Source of the DNA: Haliclona indistincta
Taxonomy: Eukaryota > Porifera > Demospongiae > Haplosclerida > Chalinidae
Length of the DNA stretch: 64,000 bases
NCBI GenBank assembly: GCA_964017065.1
Contig: OZ024785.1
Coordinates: forward strand, 4,254,588-4,318,587
Direction: 5' to 3'
The notes beneath the pieces are model-generated. The model was not told the DNA's origin. It did not search any database and was given only the letters and a program-made list of their open reading frames with translations. Position numbers and translations under genes: made by a program. How positions within the stretch are numbered: position 1 is the first letter of the stretch; every line of letters starts with the position of its first letter. Below, piece by piece: positions 47,922-64,000 of the stretch.

Positions 47922-49402
47922 CTATTCAACTTTCTCATAATCATCTTCTGCATTACTGCAGTTATCTGTTTTAAGCTCAACATTCTCATACTGAGATGCT
48001 TTCTTATTGAAGTGATTTTGCATTTTAAATCCTTGCATTGCATGTGAAGCTGTCTCGTAAGCAGGATTTTCATCAACTTGCACCACATCTTGTAGTGTAG
48101 CTCTAGTTTCTGCATAAAATCATAATCAACGTTACTTTAATGAATCAGCATATTTACTTTTCCATGTGACGTAATTTCTTAATCGATAACAGCACATTAT
48201 TGTAACAACCGTACTCACAGACAAGATAATCACCACAATGAAAACATTGACTGCTATCAATGTTGTAATAATTACAACTGACTCAGAGACTGCAGAGTGA
48301 TAAAAACCACTTAATTGTTATTGATAATACACGGTATTGTAGCTACATACCTGTCACATTGCTTGAAGATTCAGATGGAGCAATTGTAGTTTTACTTGGA
48401 ACATGTACTGTTTAAGTATGAATCAATAACCCACATTATACTTGTATAATTTACCCGTAGTTTTTGTCAGAAGAATTTTAGTTGAAATAGAAAATGATGT
48501 CTCTGAAAGGATTGACCAACAGAATAATTATTTAATCTCAAAGATGTTCTTACGGGCACTGAAATGAAAAACAAAGGACGAAGTCTGTCCTGGTCCAGCT
48601 CCATTGATGGGTACCACAGTGACAGTGAAGTTGTTGTCAGGATCAGGATGGTCAATGGAGTAGTACAGCATGATAGTGTCCCCCTCTACTGACATTGTCT
48701 CATTCTCTCCACTGGTGGTGTTGGTGATGGTGACATTGTAGCCCAGGATGGGTACCCCCTCCAGAGTGAAGGGAGGACTCCAGGAGATGAGGACAGTAGT
48801 GGAGTTGATGGAGACCACAGTGAGGTCACTGACCGACTTTAATAGACCTATACAAATTCCGAAAAAAACAACTCATTGTGTTGTATGACGCTTTTGCTCA
48901 CCTTGAACAAGTAGTATTACTGGTGTACTCATGTTGCCCACAATTTTTTGAAAAGAAACCTGTAATACAACAACACACACTATGCTCGCATTGTCACTGT
49001 CAGGAGATCCTATAACTCGCAATTGTCTCATGCGCAAGTTTTGCATTGCAATTAATGGTAGTTCCTCAAAGCCATTAGTAATAAAATCCGCATTGAAATT
49101 GTCTCCATTGATTCTCCAAGTGATGTCTGTTGCAATAGCAGTACAGTTGAACACAGCATGATCGCCGCTGGAGATGTTCTTAGACTGCGGTGAACTGATG
49201 AAACCTAATGGAATCAGTATTAAAGTCAGTCATCACTGACTGTCATGGTCTAATGCACGCCGTTAGAATCTACTCAACATTAGTTACAAGTGTCTACATT
49301 TTGTATGTGCGTGCTTCTTGAGAAATCATACTTACGTGCTTCTTTTGAAATCACTAGAACAAGCGGAATGCAGAATATCAAACAAAGACGCAGTATCGCC
49401 AT
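47922..49402 (-). CDS. Ig-FN3 receptor with tyrosine-motif tail
   Basis: Seven exons, 362 residues: signal 49402-49336 (MAILRLCLIFCIPLVLVI), Ig 49204-48902, FN3 48847-48554, stalk 48502-48455 and 48407-48351, TM 48289-48158 (residues about 257-300, with CC before a basic RLRNY), tail 48109-47922. Junctions are GT-AG, phase 1; FN3 uses the donor GTAAGA at 48553 rather than an upstream GTGCCC in the same phase. The tail carries VDENPAYETA, SQYENVEL and a final DDYEKVE. The Ig exon keeps FNC...W...VCVV. Faces 49571-53844 with 168 bp between start codons, so co-regulation with a Death-domain receptor is likely. Confidence 0.88.
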
Positions 49403-49570
49403 GATTCTAGCTCGGCATGCAATCGCACAAGAACCGCGAACCCGCAGGTCATGTCACGCCCAACCAAGTTTAACCCTCGATATTGATCGAGATGCTACGC
49501 CCATCATTACTTTTAGCCAGACATTATACATATTAATAATTATTATTCCAGTTCGAGAAGGCGGGAGATC
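49403..49570. promoter_or_regulatory. 168-bp shared divergent promoter
   Basis: The interval between the ATGs of 47922-49402 (-) and 49571-53844 (+). It is GC-richer on the left side (cgcacaagaaccgcgaacccgc) and AT-rich near the right gene (tacatattaataattatt). No definite TATA element or known binding site can be assigned. Confidence 0.55.
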
Positions 49571-53844
<4,274 letters not shown>

Positions 53845-53893
53845 TCTAATGACTGGGTGTTATTATGTGATCATGAACAGCTGCAATTTATCA

Positions 53894-54004
53894 TACCATG
53901 AAACAATGCTATTTTGTTGTTATTTATCATACATGTACCATGAAACAATGCTATTTTGTTGTTATTTATCATACAGTTACCATGAAACAATGCTATCTTG
54001 TTGT
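53894..54004. repeat. 42-bp tandem repeat downstream of a receptor gene
   Basis: Units begin with taccatgaaacaatgctatt at 53894, 53936 and 53978, the third partial. It lies in the 3' flank of 49571-53844. Confidence 0.85.
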
Positions 54005-54845
54005 TGAACAGCATCTTTTTCATTAGAGGTGAACTCTTTTTTCACTGTAAATAGTGAACCCTCATGGTGTTCATAAACCGCGATCCTAGCATGTATCGGA
54101 AGCAAAATGTATGGCGGGTAAAAACAATAGTGAGTAGGGCATAACAGAAGAGTGCAACTACAGTTTAGTGCCTTTAGTGGTAAGATCAGAAATTTTCTAA
54201 CACATGCATTATTTTTGTTAAGAAGAAAAGCACTGCTAGTAACAGTGTAGTGGTAAGTTCAAAAATTGTCTAACAGATGCATACTGTTTGTTTAGAAAGA
54301 AGAGTACTGCTAATAACAGTGTACCATGGTCACACGGAGCTCATATAGAGATGTCCTAGAATGTGATAGAATCGTGATCAGAGCATGTCATCACTCATCA
54401 ATCTGATAAAACAGTATTTTCTGAATGGTACTGCAGTGGAACCTCTTAAAGCGACCATGTCCCAATAGGGGTCATCTCTTTACAGGGGACAATATTGTTG
54501 GGTCCCAATATTGTGCCCACTTTAAAGAGCTTCCTTTTTAAGGTTACCTCTTTAGAGACATCTAACCTTAACTCGCCCACTTTGTCGGCCTGTATACAAA
54601 ATAAATTGTTATCGAGAACTCTTGTTGATGTTGTGTCAAGCATAAGCTTGAGTAAATTATATTAATTTTCTGATTCAGTGCAAAAATGTACACAAACTCA
54701 TACTTACAGTGAGCATGTATTATGCATTGCTGGCTATAAGTACTAGAGTTCAAAGTTCAACTGGACTGTAAAAGTAACATGTACAAACAGCAATAGTTCA
54801 GTACAGCCTTTGCAAAACGGGAATGCAAACTAGCAAAGTGTTGCA
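54005..54845. other. Intergenic region with small repeats
   Basis: A 73-bp tandem duplication (units at 54178 and 54251, tggtaag...aacagtgta). A segment at 54434-54580 starting gtggaacctcttaaagcgac, with short inverted internal words (caatattg), looks like a MITE. No gene. Confidence 0.55.
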
Positions 54846-56240
54846 TTATTCAACATTCTCATAGTCGCCTTCATCACAAATATTTTTCTCATTTTCTTTG
54901 TGTTCAACGTCCATTCCTGGAATATTCTCATACGATGGTGCGGTAAGAATGCTTTTCAGCTGTGATTTATCACTTCTCTGTAGTGTATACGTAGTGACCA
55001 TCTGGTAAGCTGGATTTTCATTGACTGGTACCACGTCCTCAAGTGGAGCTTTACCTACTCCTGCATTGTGCATGGACACTGCTTATCAAAGGCATAATTG
55101 TTGTTGACTTACTGTTCTTTTGATATCTTCTGAGGATATAACAGCATAATATTATAGCACATGTAACCAGTATGGTGAGCACAGTAATCACATTTACTAC
55201 TATCAGAGTTGGTACTATAATAGATAATAGCTGTTGATACTAGTATGCTGAAACTGTCACAGTACCTGTTAAATTATCTGCAGAATCTGGCAATACTATA
55301 GTTGGGACAATTGTTGATGTCATGGTATAAGTTGATGAAAGTTCAGTGAATTGAATACTTGTTAAAACAATAGACTTTGTAGACTTTTGAATGTTTGAAG
55401 TGGAACTAAGCACCAGTGTTGTAGGCATCGTGAAGTATCCAATATTTGCTATAAATAATAGTAAACAATGATAATTATAGTTGACAGTATACATGAAGCT
55501 CACTGACAAACATGAAAATGTTTGAAGCTACTCTAGCTCCATTGATGGGTACCACAGTGACAGTGAAGTTGTTGTCAGGATCAGGATGGTCAATGGAGTA
55601 GTACAGCATGGTAGTGTCCCCCTCTACTGACATTGTCTCATTCTCTCCACTGGTGGTGTTGGTAATGGTGACATAGTAGCCCAGGATGGGTACCCCCTTC
55701 AGAGTGAAGGGAGGACTCCAGGAGATGAGAACAGTAGTGGAGTTGATGGAGACCACAGTGAGCTCACTGACTGACTCTAATGAACCTAAATGCAAATCAA
55801 TAATGAATTATCCATCATAGGTGCATCAGTTCTACCTTGCACCATCAACAGTACTGGATGACTCTCAGCAGTTGTTATACTGGGAGAAAAATTGACAGCA
55901 AAACATGTAATGTTGGTAGCATTGTTAGTAGAAGTCACTGTCAGACTCAGTGTTGACATGCGAATATTTATTGATCCGTTTAATATTACTGATTTTATAG
56001 TGGTTTCCTCGTCATTATCTAATTGCAGTCCGTTTGCTCTCCAAGTAATGGTATTACCAACAGCAGTGCAGGTGAACTCAGCCACTGCATTGATGGAGAC
56101 ATTGACAGCTTGTGGATGAATGACGATATCTATAAAAAAGAAGCAATAATAAATTGCCATGCACTACTAGACTAACCAGCTTTTTTTGCTGTTAAGATAT
56201 TAGGCAAGAAACATAGGCAGACGACTAGTATCCTCGCCAT
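54846..56240 (-). CDS. Ig-FN3 receptor with tyrosine-motif tail (copy of 1-793 gene)
   Basis: Six exons, 379 residues: signal 56240-56177 (MARILVVCLCF), Ig 56129-55836, FN3 55785-55504, one long stalk exon 55448-55266 (Ser/Thr-rich), TM 55214-55113 (residues about 275-308, LIVVNVITVLTILVTCAIIL), tail 55060-54846. All junctions phase 1. The tail shows NENPAYQMV, PSYENI and a terminal DYENVE. FN3 ends in the same unusual RVASNIFMF as the partial gene at 1-793, whose DNA is nearly identical. It faces 56404-59929 across 163 bp. Family and architecture are secure, role is inferred. Confidence 0.9.
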
Positions 56241-56403
56241 CCAAAATAATTTGCATGCAATTATGTCGTTATGTAAAATTATGTGCGATTATGTGGGTGT
56301 AAGGTACCACGCCCATATCGACAAAGAATTTGCAGCATCATGCAGGCCATCATGCGTTGTTCTAATAATCTGCCTCGATCATCAGTTGCAGTGCGCTGTA
56401 ACA
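56241..56403. promoter_or_regulatory. 163-bp shared divergent promoter (intact empty site)
   Basis: Lies between the ATGs of 54846-56240 (-) and 56404-59929 (+). It contains catgcagg once at about 56340-56347, the exact site where the left-hand copy carries a 4.2-kb element. Repeated attatgt / aattatgt words occur at 56258-56297. No consensus TATA box is evident. Confidence 0.55.
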
Positions 56404-59400
56404 ATGTCTATCGCAGTTTCGATTAGATTAAGTCTAATCTTACTGCTATATTCTCTTGGTTGGAGCACTCATTTTATAGCTGCTCAAGAAGCAAGTAAGT
56501 TTACTACTAACTAACTAGATGTAGCCCGACCCGATGGGTAGTTAACCTTAGGATATAGGAGATGCATGAGGATGACTGCACGAACAAACCCAATATTTAC
56601 GGTATTTATGTACATGTGTTTAGCTGTATGATGCTATAATATTGATTGTCTAGAATGCTTAAGTGCTTGCTTGTGTCTTAATTAGCAAGCATGCCTGTTC
56701 AAAAATTGTATGTGCATGTGTGCATCAGCAAAATAGTACATGTTCGCTGTAAACTGATGTTTGTAACCTGCTATGTGCCACTAGCTGCTGATGAAGCATA
56801 ATAAGATTGAGGAACAAAGTAGTGTGAGAGCACTGCGTGAAAGTTTTGCTAATGACATACACGTTTGTCGAAATCGTATGCTAGCAAGGTCATAAAACCT
56901 GCTAATCCGGACACTAATTACAGTCTACTCATAAGAAATTTGTTAAGTGTTCATTTGGGACCACATGCATTACAGTGGTGTCCCTATTTGAGATGTGTCT
57001 TTATTTGAGAGGTGTTCACAGTGTGGGGTTCCACTATATTCGGTCTGTATTAGACAGCAGCTTGTACATCCAGACTGTACATCTTGTACATTCAAGTGTG
57101 CTTTCTCAATAATAACAGCTTTGGCGACTGACCTTTAATTTATGTTTGCGTGTTAGGAAAGGTGTGAAGAATTTGACTTCCCCACTTCTGCTGCCTATGA
57201 TTATTGTTTGTACAACATGCAGTTTGAGTACTATAAGTTTACCTAATATGTATTGCAGATATCACTATTCCTCCACGTGCTGTCAATGCATCAATCAATG
57301 CAGTGGCTAAGTTCACCTGCACTGGCATTGGTAATACTTTTACTTGGAACTCAAACGGACAGCAATTAGAGTATGGGAATGGAACTGGAATTAGTATAAA
57401 AACAAAATTATTGCAAAATGGAGTGGTAAATATTCGCATGTCAACACTGAGATTTACAGTGTCTTCTACTGACAATGCTACCAACATAACATGCTTTGTT
57501 GTTAGTCATTCTTCTATAACAACAGCTGAAAGTCACCCAGTACTGTTGATGGTTCAAGGTAGAACTGATGCACTATGATGGGTCATGCATAATATTAATT
57601 TGCATGTAGGTCTGCTAGAGTCAGTCAATGACCTCACTGTGGTCTCCATCAACTCCACTACTGTCCTCATCTCCTGGAGTCCTCCCTTCACTCTGGAGGG
57701 GGTACCCATCCTGGGCTACAATGTCACCATCACCAACACCCCCACTGGAGAGAATGAGACAATGTCAGTAGAGGGGGACACTACCATGCTGTACTACTCC
57801 ATTAACTATCCTGATCCTGACAACAACTTCACTGTCACTGTGGTACCCATCAATGGAGCTGGACCAGGAGAGAATGTGACCAAACGTTTTCTATTCCCGA
57901 TTGGTGAGATATTATCTACATAGTTCTGTTATTATTTTGATCTATAGATGAGCCCATGCCATCAGTTGTCAGAACCACTCCACTGCCCTTCACAGATTCA
58001 GTGTCAACTACTGTTTCTACTAATGATATTGACACAACTGTCTGTAAGTTTTGTACCAAGGGTCCATACATTCTTGATTGCCTAGACATTATTTTAGTAG
58101 TAACACTTTTATTTTTAGTGGTATTAGCTCATTCCAGCATGTTTACATGTGCATTAGAGGTAAAATAATTCTAAAAATAGTCTCTCCCTTATTTGTGCAC
58201 GTTTTAATCACCTGACATCATAACCACCCATTACCTTAGAATTTACATCATCCTCTTACAATGTGTACGGAAGTCACTATTGTTTTTATAGTCACACTTT
58301 GCACAAGAATTTAGGTACCGTATTTCTTCTAAAGATTCGGCACCTCCTATTTTTCGGCACCTTGTCTTTGAAATGTGTACTAACCTTCAAATTTCGGCAA
58401 ACGCTTTAGTTCTTCCACTTGTTCGTCATGGTCAGCAAACAGCTTGACGTGAAAAGTCTTGGAATCATAGAATAGAGCTGTTGGCGTCAAAACACGTACT
58501 CGTTGCCACGCCTCCAATTATTCGAACTTCTGTCACAATTACCTACAAACATTGGGCAAGAAATTATTTATTTTGTGCCGTATTTTTAGAAGAAATATGG
58601 TAATGCCTGCTTGCAAATAAACAGGAATTCTTATCATGGAAATTCTCTATTCCATAACTTTTTGAATGTAATGTTTGTGTGTATTAATCAGTTATAATCA
58701 CTCTTTTGTGGTTTCTAAGTCTGAGTCAGTTGTCTGTCTTGTCTTTATAGCTGTTACTGCACTTGGACCACCTACTGTTACACCTGCTGTTTCACCTATT
58801 ACTCCTTCAATTCCATCTTTTACATTCAGTAAGTCTGAAAGCAATATTGCATTATGATGCGAGCTACTGTTATATAATTAATTTTAATAGATGATACTAT
58901 TATCATCATTGGAGGCGTCATTGGAGGACTTGTGATTATCACAATTGTTGTCGTTGTTGCTGTTGTGGTTTGGAAAAGTCAGAATTTGTTGTTATTGTTT
59001 TGTGATAGGGATAACCACAATTTTTGTTATGTCATTGGTCTTAATTGCAGGGCCAAGGCTTAGAAAATATACAATGACTGGTCAGCAACAGGTATGCTTC
59101 AAATTTTTATACTCCTTAGACATTAATTTTTGTGTTACAGGAGAATGCTGGAACTACGGAAAATGCTGCTGGAATACCTGGACAAGCATCAGAACTTTCA
59201 CGTGTCCCTCAAACGCACGGCCAGCCAACACACGATGTAGTGAGTCTACTAATGATTTGTAGTTGTCATTGCACCATGCAATGACATGTAAGGAAGATGG
59301 CAATAATACAGCAAATTCATGAAGAAATCCCACGGATAACTGTTTATATAACTGTAGCAATGCTTATCCTCATTTGGACGTATTCTTACGCAACACTTGT

Positions 59401-59929
59401 TCCAGGATAAGTACCGTAACCCTCGCGCATGCGCCGAGGGTTAAATATGGTATTATCCAGGCATGTGATGACATCATGGCAAGGCAGATCATGGAAGAAT
59501 TGTGAAATTTGAAGGACTAAACATGGTTTATCATGTTCATACACACTGTAGCTTTCCTGATCAAATCTGATTTAGTTCAACACAGCGTATTTTGCTCATT
59601 GTATACTTGTATTTGAATCAGAATAATTATTATTCAAGTTTCAAATACTTTTATAGGCTGAGATTTAGCTCTTAGTTGATGAGACGTAGATAAGAGAGGT
59701 CGGCAAAGGCAGATCTCACATTTATTAATATTACTATTATTCCAAATTTCATGCTTCATCTTAATTTTTTTGCTGACTACAAGTCATAAAATTCTCTTCT
59801 CTCTGACCACAGAGTACAACTGATTCCAACTCTAGAATTCCTGATGATTCTGGTATTGTCTCTGATAACTCTATGGAAGTTACAACATCATTTACTACTT
59901 CAGAACCTGTGAAAGAGGTGAGTTATTAG
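56404..59929 (+). CDS. Ig-FN3 receptor with shortened DSG-type tail
   Basis: Nine exons, 400 residues: signal 56404-56494 (SIRLSLILLLYSLGW), Ig 57259-57558, FN3 57610-57903, stalk 57948-58043 and 58751-58828, TM 58891-58977 (IIIIGGVIGGLVIITIVVVV), tail 59051-59091, 59141-59239 and 59813-59929. TM donor GTCAGA is weak but conserved in the sister at 5183. The last exon matches 51824-51911 of 49571-53844 and contains PDDSGIVS. It could splice at GTGAGT (59918), but no later exon is found, and reading on gives VSY-stop at 59927-59929, which I take as the end; a Death-domain tail would then have been lost. Its FN3 is the GENETMSVEGDTTMLYY type, unlike the sister gene. Partner of 54846-56240. Confidence 0.8.
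58316..58602. mobile_element. MITE in a receptor intron
   Basis: The orthologous copy of the element at 7131-7418, with termini taccgtatttcttctaaa and tttagaagaaatatggta and TA borders, in the same intron. Confidence 0.7.
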
Positions 59930-61189
59930 TTCACTTTGTGTTTATGTGGTGGGTACAGGAATTACAAAAAATTATTCATAACAAAATTAATGCGGGAATG
60001 CTTGGGATTTCCACTAGTTAGATAACATTGTGGTTTCAGTATTGTTGTTCTTCATAAAAGTACACGGATTTTTATACACACTTTTATTATGATGCCTGGT
60101 GTTCGCAGTTTTTTTGCTTTAAGATGTGCAGCCTGGTGTCTTTAGTGGTTCTACACATGCATGCTTTGAATAACGACGATTTCTTTCTCATGTTATGGTG
60201 GTGTGTGGGCGGATAAGATAGTTCGGTTGACGGCCTAATAGAAGCTGAGGAATGGAAATCCATGCTTATGACAATGACCAGGTGTATAAAAAACTCAGTA
60301 GCAAATAGCATCCCGATAAAACTCTATCTAAAACTGGGCCGTCACAAACCACTCGTTTTGGTTTGAAATGAGCTGCGCGCATTGATTTTTACTTTCTCAA
60401 TGTAAATAACGTCGGTTATGCCTGAGATGCTTAGTGCAATAACTGGCTTATAAAAATTATAATTACTATAGTCCATCGTACGAGGCACAACTGGCATCCA
60501 GAACATGTTCGGTGTCTGCCCAACAATGGCTGCAGTGCGTCTGAAACAGCCACTGCTGATCGTGGGACGAACTAGGGCGCTTGTAGGCACGAACTACATC
60601 GATGTGACTGCAATACAGGAGATGACATACTATAATAAGCCCACCCCAATAATTATTTTGCAAAATTAAAGGCCTATTTTGTCAAAACTTTCGTGAATAA
60701 AATATTCGTGAAATTTGCAAAATTTTTCTTTCGCAAAAACTTTCCGCTTTACAGTATGTTGATTCCTACAGGTTAATGGAGAGAGCTGAGAGTGATAAGT
60801 TAGAAGACATTAAGTGAGATCATATGAAGTGAAGATTACTGTATTTTTTTCAAAGACCATTATTATTATTTGTGTGTTTATACATTTAAATAGCACCGTT
60901 ATGATCTCTCTAAAGTGACAAAAAATTCTATGGGTTACGAAGTTTGCTTCAAAAGTTAAATTATTCGGTAGCTAATTGTAATCATCAGGTATACATAATA
61001 ATTATGGAAAGTTGCTGCACTACATGTACAAGTACGCAGCTAGATTTTATGATCACAGCAACAAATCTGTACTTGTGTATGTTGCCAAAAATGTCAACAA
61101 AGAGCAAGTTTGTTAAAACTAATAAAAATACTTTGCACGAATAAAAATTATAATATGAACTCTGACATGGTCATCATTGTTCATGATTT
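59930..61189. other. Duplicated 3' flank, no gene recognised
   Basis: Homologous to 11490-12092 plus 14246-14994, without the 2.15-kb transposon; ttcggtgtc at about 60509 is its empty site. Minus-strand ORFs at 60342-60663 are not conserved as proteins. Confidence 0.55.
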
Positions 61190-61480
61190 TCTAGCATTCA
61201 GCAACTGTACTAGTTGTTATGCACATTTTGTATTCAAAATTTTCATAGTCATCCTTATAGTCATGTTATTTTCTTCATGAACAATACACATGTATCAGTG
61301 ATATTCTCATATTCAGGAAAAAGTTCATGACGATGGATTGTTTTTGAATTCTTGCCAATCACTCCTATTGAAGGTAGTGGATCCTCTGTAGTATAGTGCA
61401 TGACTATCCAGTAAGCAGGATTATCACTGACTGGTAGTAGATCTTCAAGTAGAGCTCTAGCTCATATTCTCCATTTAATT
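61190..61480 (-). pseudogene. Degenerate tyrosine-motif tail exon
   Basis: Counterpart of 14995-15215. The minus strand shows a degraded GCTAGAGCTCTACTTGAAG ... CAGTCAGTGATAATCCTG segment (61375-61465) and EYENIT- and DDYENF-like remnants (61198-61325). No open frame links them. Confidence 0.6.
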
Positions 61481-61759
61481 CCAAAAAATTAACTTTGTGT
61501 TCAAATGAGTATAGGAGTGGTTAGATGTAAATTGCACAACTATGCATTGTACATCCTGTTAAAATACCATTGTGATTACAGCATCATTGGATTCAATGTA
61601 AAACTGTCGTATGTGTATACTATGCATTGCAGTTATGCAAGCTTTCTTGTTGTGTCAACTGATCATAAAAGAATTATAATTATTTTGATAGGCGTGCAAA
61701 TATAAAGTGTACAGTAACTGATACTGATACATATTGTCGTGTGTTATTTTGCACTGGAG

Positions 61760-63425
61760 CTACACAGTCACATTCTCATAGTCGTGGTCTTCCTGTGTAA
61801 TGTTCTCATATTGATGAGTGAGACCATCATTACTGGTCTGCTGCTGAGTCCTCTGTAGTGTAGTGACCATCTGGTAAGCTGGATTATCACTGACTGGTAC
61901 CACATCCTCAAGTGGAGCTCTAGCTGCTCCTGTTACCGCTGTAACCAATGCTGTCATCAGCTGCAATGGCTTACTTTGTTGTTTTTTTCTGTGCAGATAG
62001 CCACCAATTATCACAGCCACTAACACTATGATAGTTGATACAGTAGCCACATTTAGAGTCACCGAAGCTGCTATTATAGTTGTGGCTGAAATAATTAGTG
62101 TGATAAACAAGGATTTTTGAAACATCTGTTCACATCACCTGCTGAATCAGTTATTATCATTGATGGTTCCAAAGGTGATGCTATAAATAGCTCAGTTACA
62201 TAAACTATACACTTTACCATAATAACAATTTACCGAACAAGAGTAATCTGTGCATGCAATAGCATCATCACCTGTTATAACTATTGAAGGCATCATTGTT
62301 GATGTCCTGGTTGCATAAACAGCTATAGAGATGCGAAAATAAATAAATACATTTTCATTTCAATTTAACCACTGGCAATGCTTGTCTGAGAAAGAAGTGT
62401 TATGGTTGTGTCTATCATAACCGAAGTCATTCTTGATATGCTCATTGGACCAGATGATGATGATACTGTAGAAAAACAACATAATCAGCTAGACACTACA
62501 AAATATTGACTTTGCCCACCACACAGGTATAGTTATCAAAATAATGTGACACAGGCATGTGCTTGAAGCATACATGTAACTGAATCATCAATAATACATA
62601 TGAAAGCAAATAGTGGTACATAAATTAATAATTTGGCTCCAATCACCTTGAATATCATATGAAATCATGAAGGCAATAGTCGTTTTAGGTTGATCATCAG
62701 TCTTATAGATTGGGATCACAGTGACAGTGAAGTTACTGTTTGGATCAGGATCGTCAAGGGAGAATATGTAATTTAGCATGGTAGTATTCTCCGATTCTAG
62801 AATTTCATTCTCTTCACTGGTGGTGTTGGTGATGGTGACATTGTAGCCCAGGATGGGTACCCCCTCCAGAGTGAAGGGAGGACTCCAGGAGATGAGGACA
62901 GTAGTGGAGTCGATGGAGACCACAGCGAGGTCACTGACTGGTCCTGTGTGTTGTAAACACTAACATGGTGGTATAGTATGGGTCCCGTACATACCTGGTT
63001 CAAACACAAGGAGAACAGCTACTCCACTTTTCATTATAGATAGTGGAGATATGAAGAATGCTACGCAAGTGATGTTGGATCCATTGTTTTCAGTTGATCC
63101 ATTGACTGACATTGTTCTAGTGCGGAGGTTCTGTGTTGCATTCAGTAGTGTTAGTGGTACAGCTTCATCATTGAATCCTCTGCTCCTGAGATGATCATCG
63201 ATAGGTTGTCCATTGACCTCCCATTCAATTTCTTGTGCAACAGCAGTACATGTGAAAATTGCTGTTCCATTGACTGCAATATTCATAGGCTTTGGAAAAG
63301 CAATAATACCTGCATTTAATAATAAAACATCAATAATTTATAAAAATTAGTAATTTACTTGCTTGTTGAGCAACTATTGAGTCTACGGTAAGCACGCAGA
63401 AAAGAACCAAGAGCACTCGTACCAT
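61760..63425 (-). CDS. Ig-FN3 receptor with tyrosine-motif tail (copy of 15502-17184)
   Basis: Seven exons, 368 residues: signal 63425-63359, Ig 63309-62995, FN3 62943-62647, stalk 62465-62370 and 62322-62272, TM 62085-61975, tail 61929-61760. Lengths equal those of 15502-17184 exon for exon. The tail shows DNPAYQMV, HQYENI and HDYENV; the first two differ from the copy (PTYQMV, YDNI). Differences are concentrated in the Ig exon (for example NENNGS / SVNGST where the copy has LAFGSADN), while FN3 differs little. Faces the gene at 63496 across 70 bp. Confidence 0.9.
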
Positions 63426-63495
63426 ACCTCTCTTGGAATTTAAATAGGCGGGGTCTCAACACTGCACTGGGACCGCCGTTAACTAGGACCTTGAT
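63426..63495. promoter_or_regulatory. 70-bp shared divergent promoter (copy)
   Basis: Nearly identical to 17185-17254, including tttaaatagg and the ggcggggtc / gaccgccg words, which argues that both are functional or very recently duplicated. Confidence 0.55.
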
Positions 63496-64000
63496 ATGGA
63501 CCTTTTGCTGTTTTTCTTTTCTTTCACCTACTTGGCGCTATCATTTGCCCAACAAGCGAGTGAGTTGTCTGTAGTCGCAACCGTATATTTGTACTTTTGA
63601 TACGCTATACGTAAAAGTAGAAAGCCATGCAACGTCTGCTGCTGTTCATAGTATTTCTAGTCATGCAATGTGTATTCTCTGCTGTTAGCGTATATATTGC
63701 TGTTTTATTATTATTATATGCAGGTATTATTGTTTTTCCAAAGCCTGTGAATATTGCAGTCAATGGAACAGCAAACTTTACGTGCACTGCTGTTGCCGAT
63801 GAAATTGAATGGGAGGTCAATGGTCAACCTGTTGATGCTAATCTTAGGAGTAGAGGGTTCAATGATGATGCTGTACCACCAACACTACTGAATGCAACAC
63901 AGAATCTCCGCACAAGAACAATGTCAGTGAATGGATCTGCTGATAACAATGGATCCAACATCACTTGTGTAGTATACTTTTTAAATCCATTTTCTTCTAT
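63496..64000 (+). CDS. Ig-FN3 receptor, 5' part (cut by window edge)
   Basis: Signal peptide exon 63496-63559 (MDLLLFFFSFTYLAL) and the Ig exon from 63724 running off the window. The visible Ig sequence (NIAVNGTANFTC, EIEWEVNGQPVD) is identical in nearly every base to 17484-17760 of gene 17255-19416, so the remainder is expected to be FN3, two stalk exons, TM and a tyrosine-motif tail. This is the fourth member of the right-hand quartet. Confidence 0.85.

Overview
This window is eukaryotic nuclear DNA. Its genes are split into many small exons with GT-AG introns, often only 45-60 bases long. It carries a dense cluster of single-pass immunoglobulin-like (Ig) + fibronectin type III (FN3) receptor genes inside a transposon-rich background. 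Compact gene structure, AT-rich introns and this receptor style suggest a marine invertebrate, most likely a demosponge. That placement is inference; no housekeeping gene or rRNA is present to confirm it.

The standard gene is a signal-peptide exon, one Ig exon, one FN3 exon, one to three Ser/Thr-rich stalk exons, a transmembrane (TM) exon and a cytoplasmic tail. I reconstructed splice sites and checked reading phase for genes at 15502-17184 (-), 17255-19416 (+), 31075-32421 (-), 41228-45295 (+), 45664-47785 (-), 47922-49402 (-), 49571-53844 (+), 54846-56240 (-), 56404-59929 (+) and 61760-63425 (-). Two more are cut by the window edges (1-793 (-) and 63496-64000 (+)). Two are broken (5183-8690 and 20170-21784). 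Two orphan tail segments lack an ectodomain (23014-24877 and 25321-26372), and one divergent TM gene (28633-29482) is uncertain. Several tail-exon fragments are scattered between genes.

Tails fall into two classes. One is rich in tyrosine motifs (NPAY / NxAYxxV and YENI / YENV), as if for SH2/PTB adaptors. The other is long, contains DSG motifs and ends in a Death domain (49571-53844, 23014-24877), or in remnants of one. Several genes are arranged head to head with start codons only 70-170 bp apart, implying shared bidirectional promoters. In one intact pair (47922-49402 / 49571-53844) a tyrosine-tail receptor faces a Death-domain receptor.

Layout. 1-18 kb holds a gene quartet (- + - +) expanded by insertions: a 4.2-kb foldback element with a 172-bp satellite and a nested Mutator-like element (890-5126), a Crypton-like remnant (about 9945-10966) and a 2.15-kb DNA transposon (12093-14245). 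19-31 kb holds broken genes, tail fragments and orphan tails. 31-32.4 kb is one intact gene. 32.5-41 kb is a transposon island dominated by large inverted repeats. 41-54 kb holds four intact genes. 54.8-64 kb is a second copy of the left quartet without the large insertions.

The most striking signal is the FN3 exon. Its core is nearly identical at the DNA level in 13 genes on both strands, while Ig and tail exons are strongly diverged. Exon-level differences between the two recent quartet copies point to ongoing gene conversion. The cluster looks like a rapidly evolving, paired receptor system, plausibly for immunity or self/non-self recognition. Function is inferred from architecture only.
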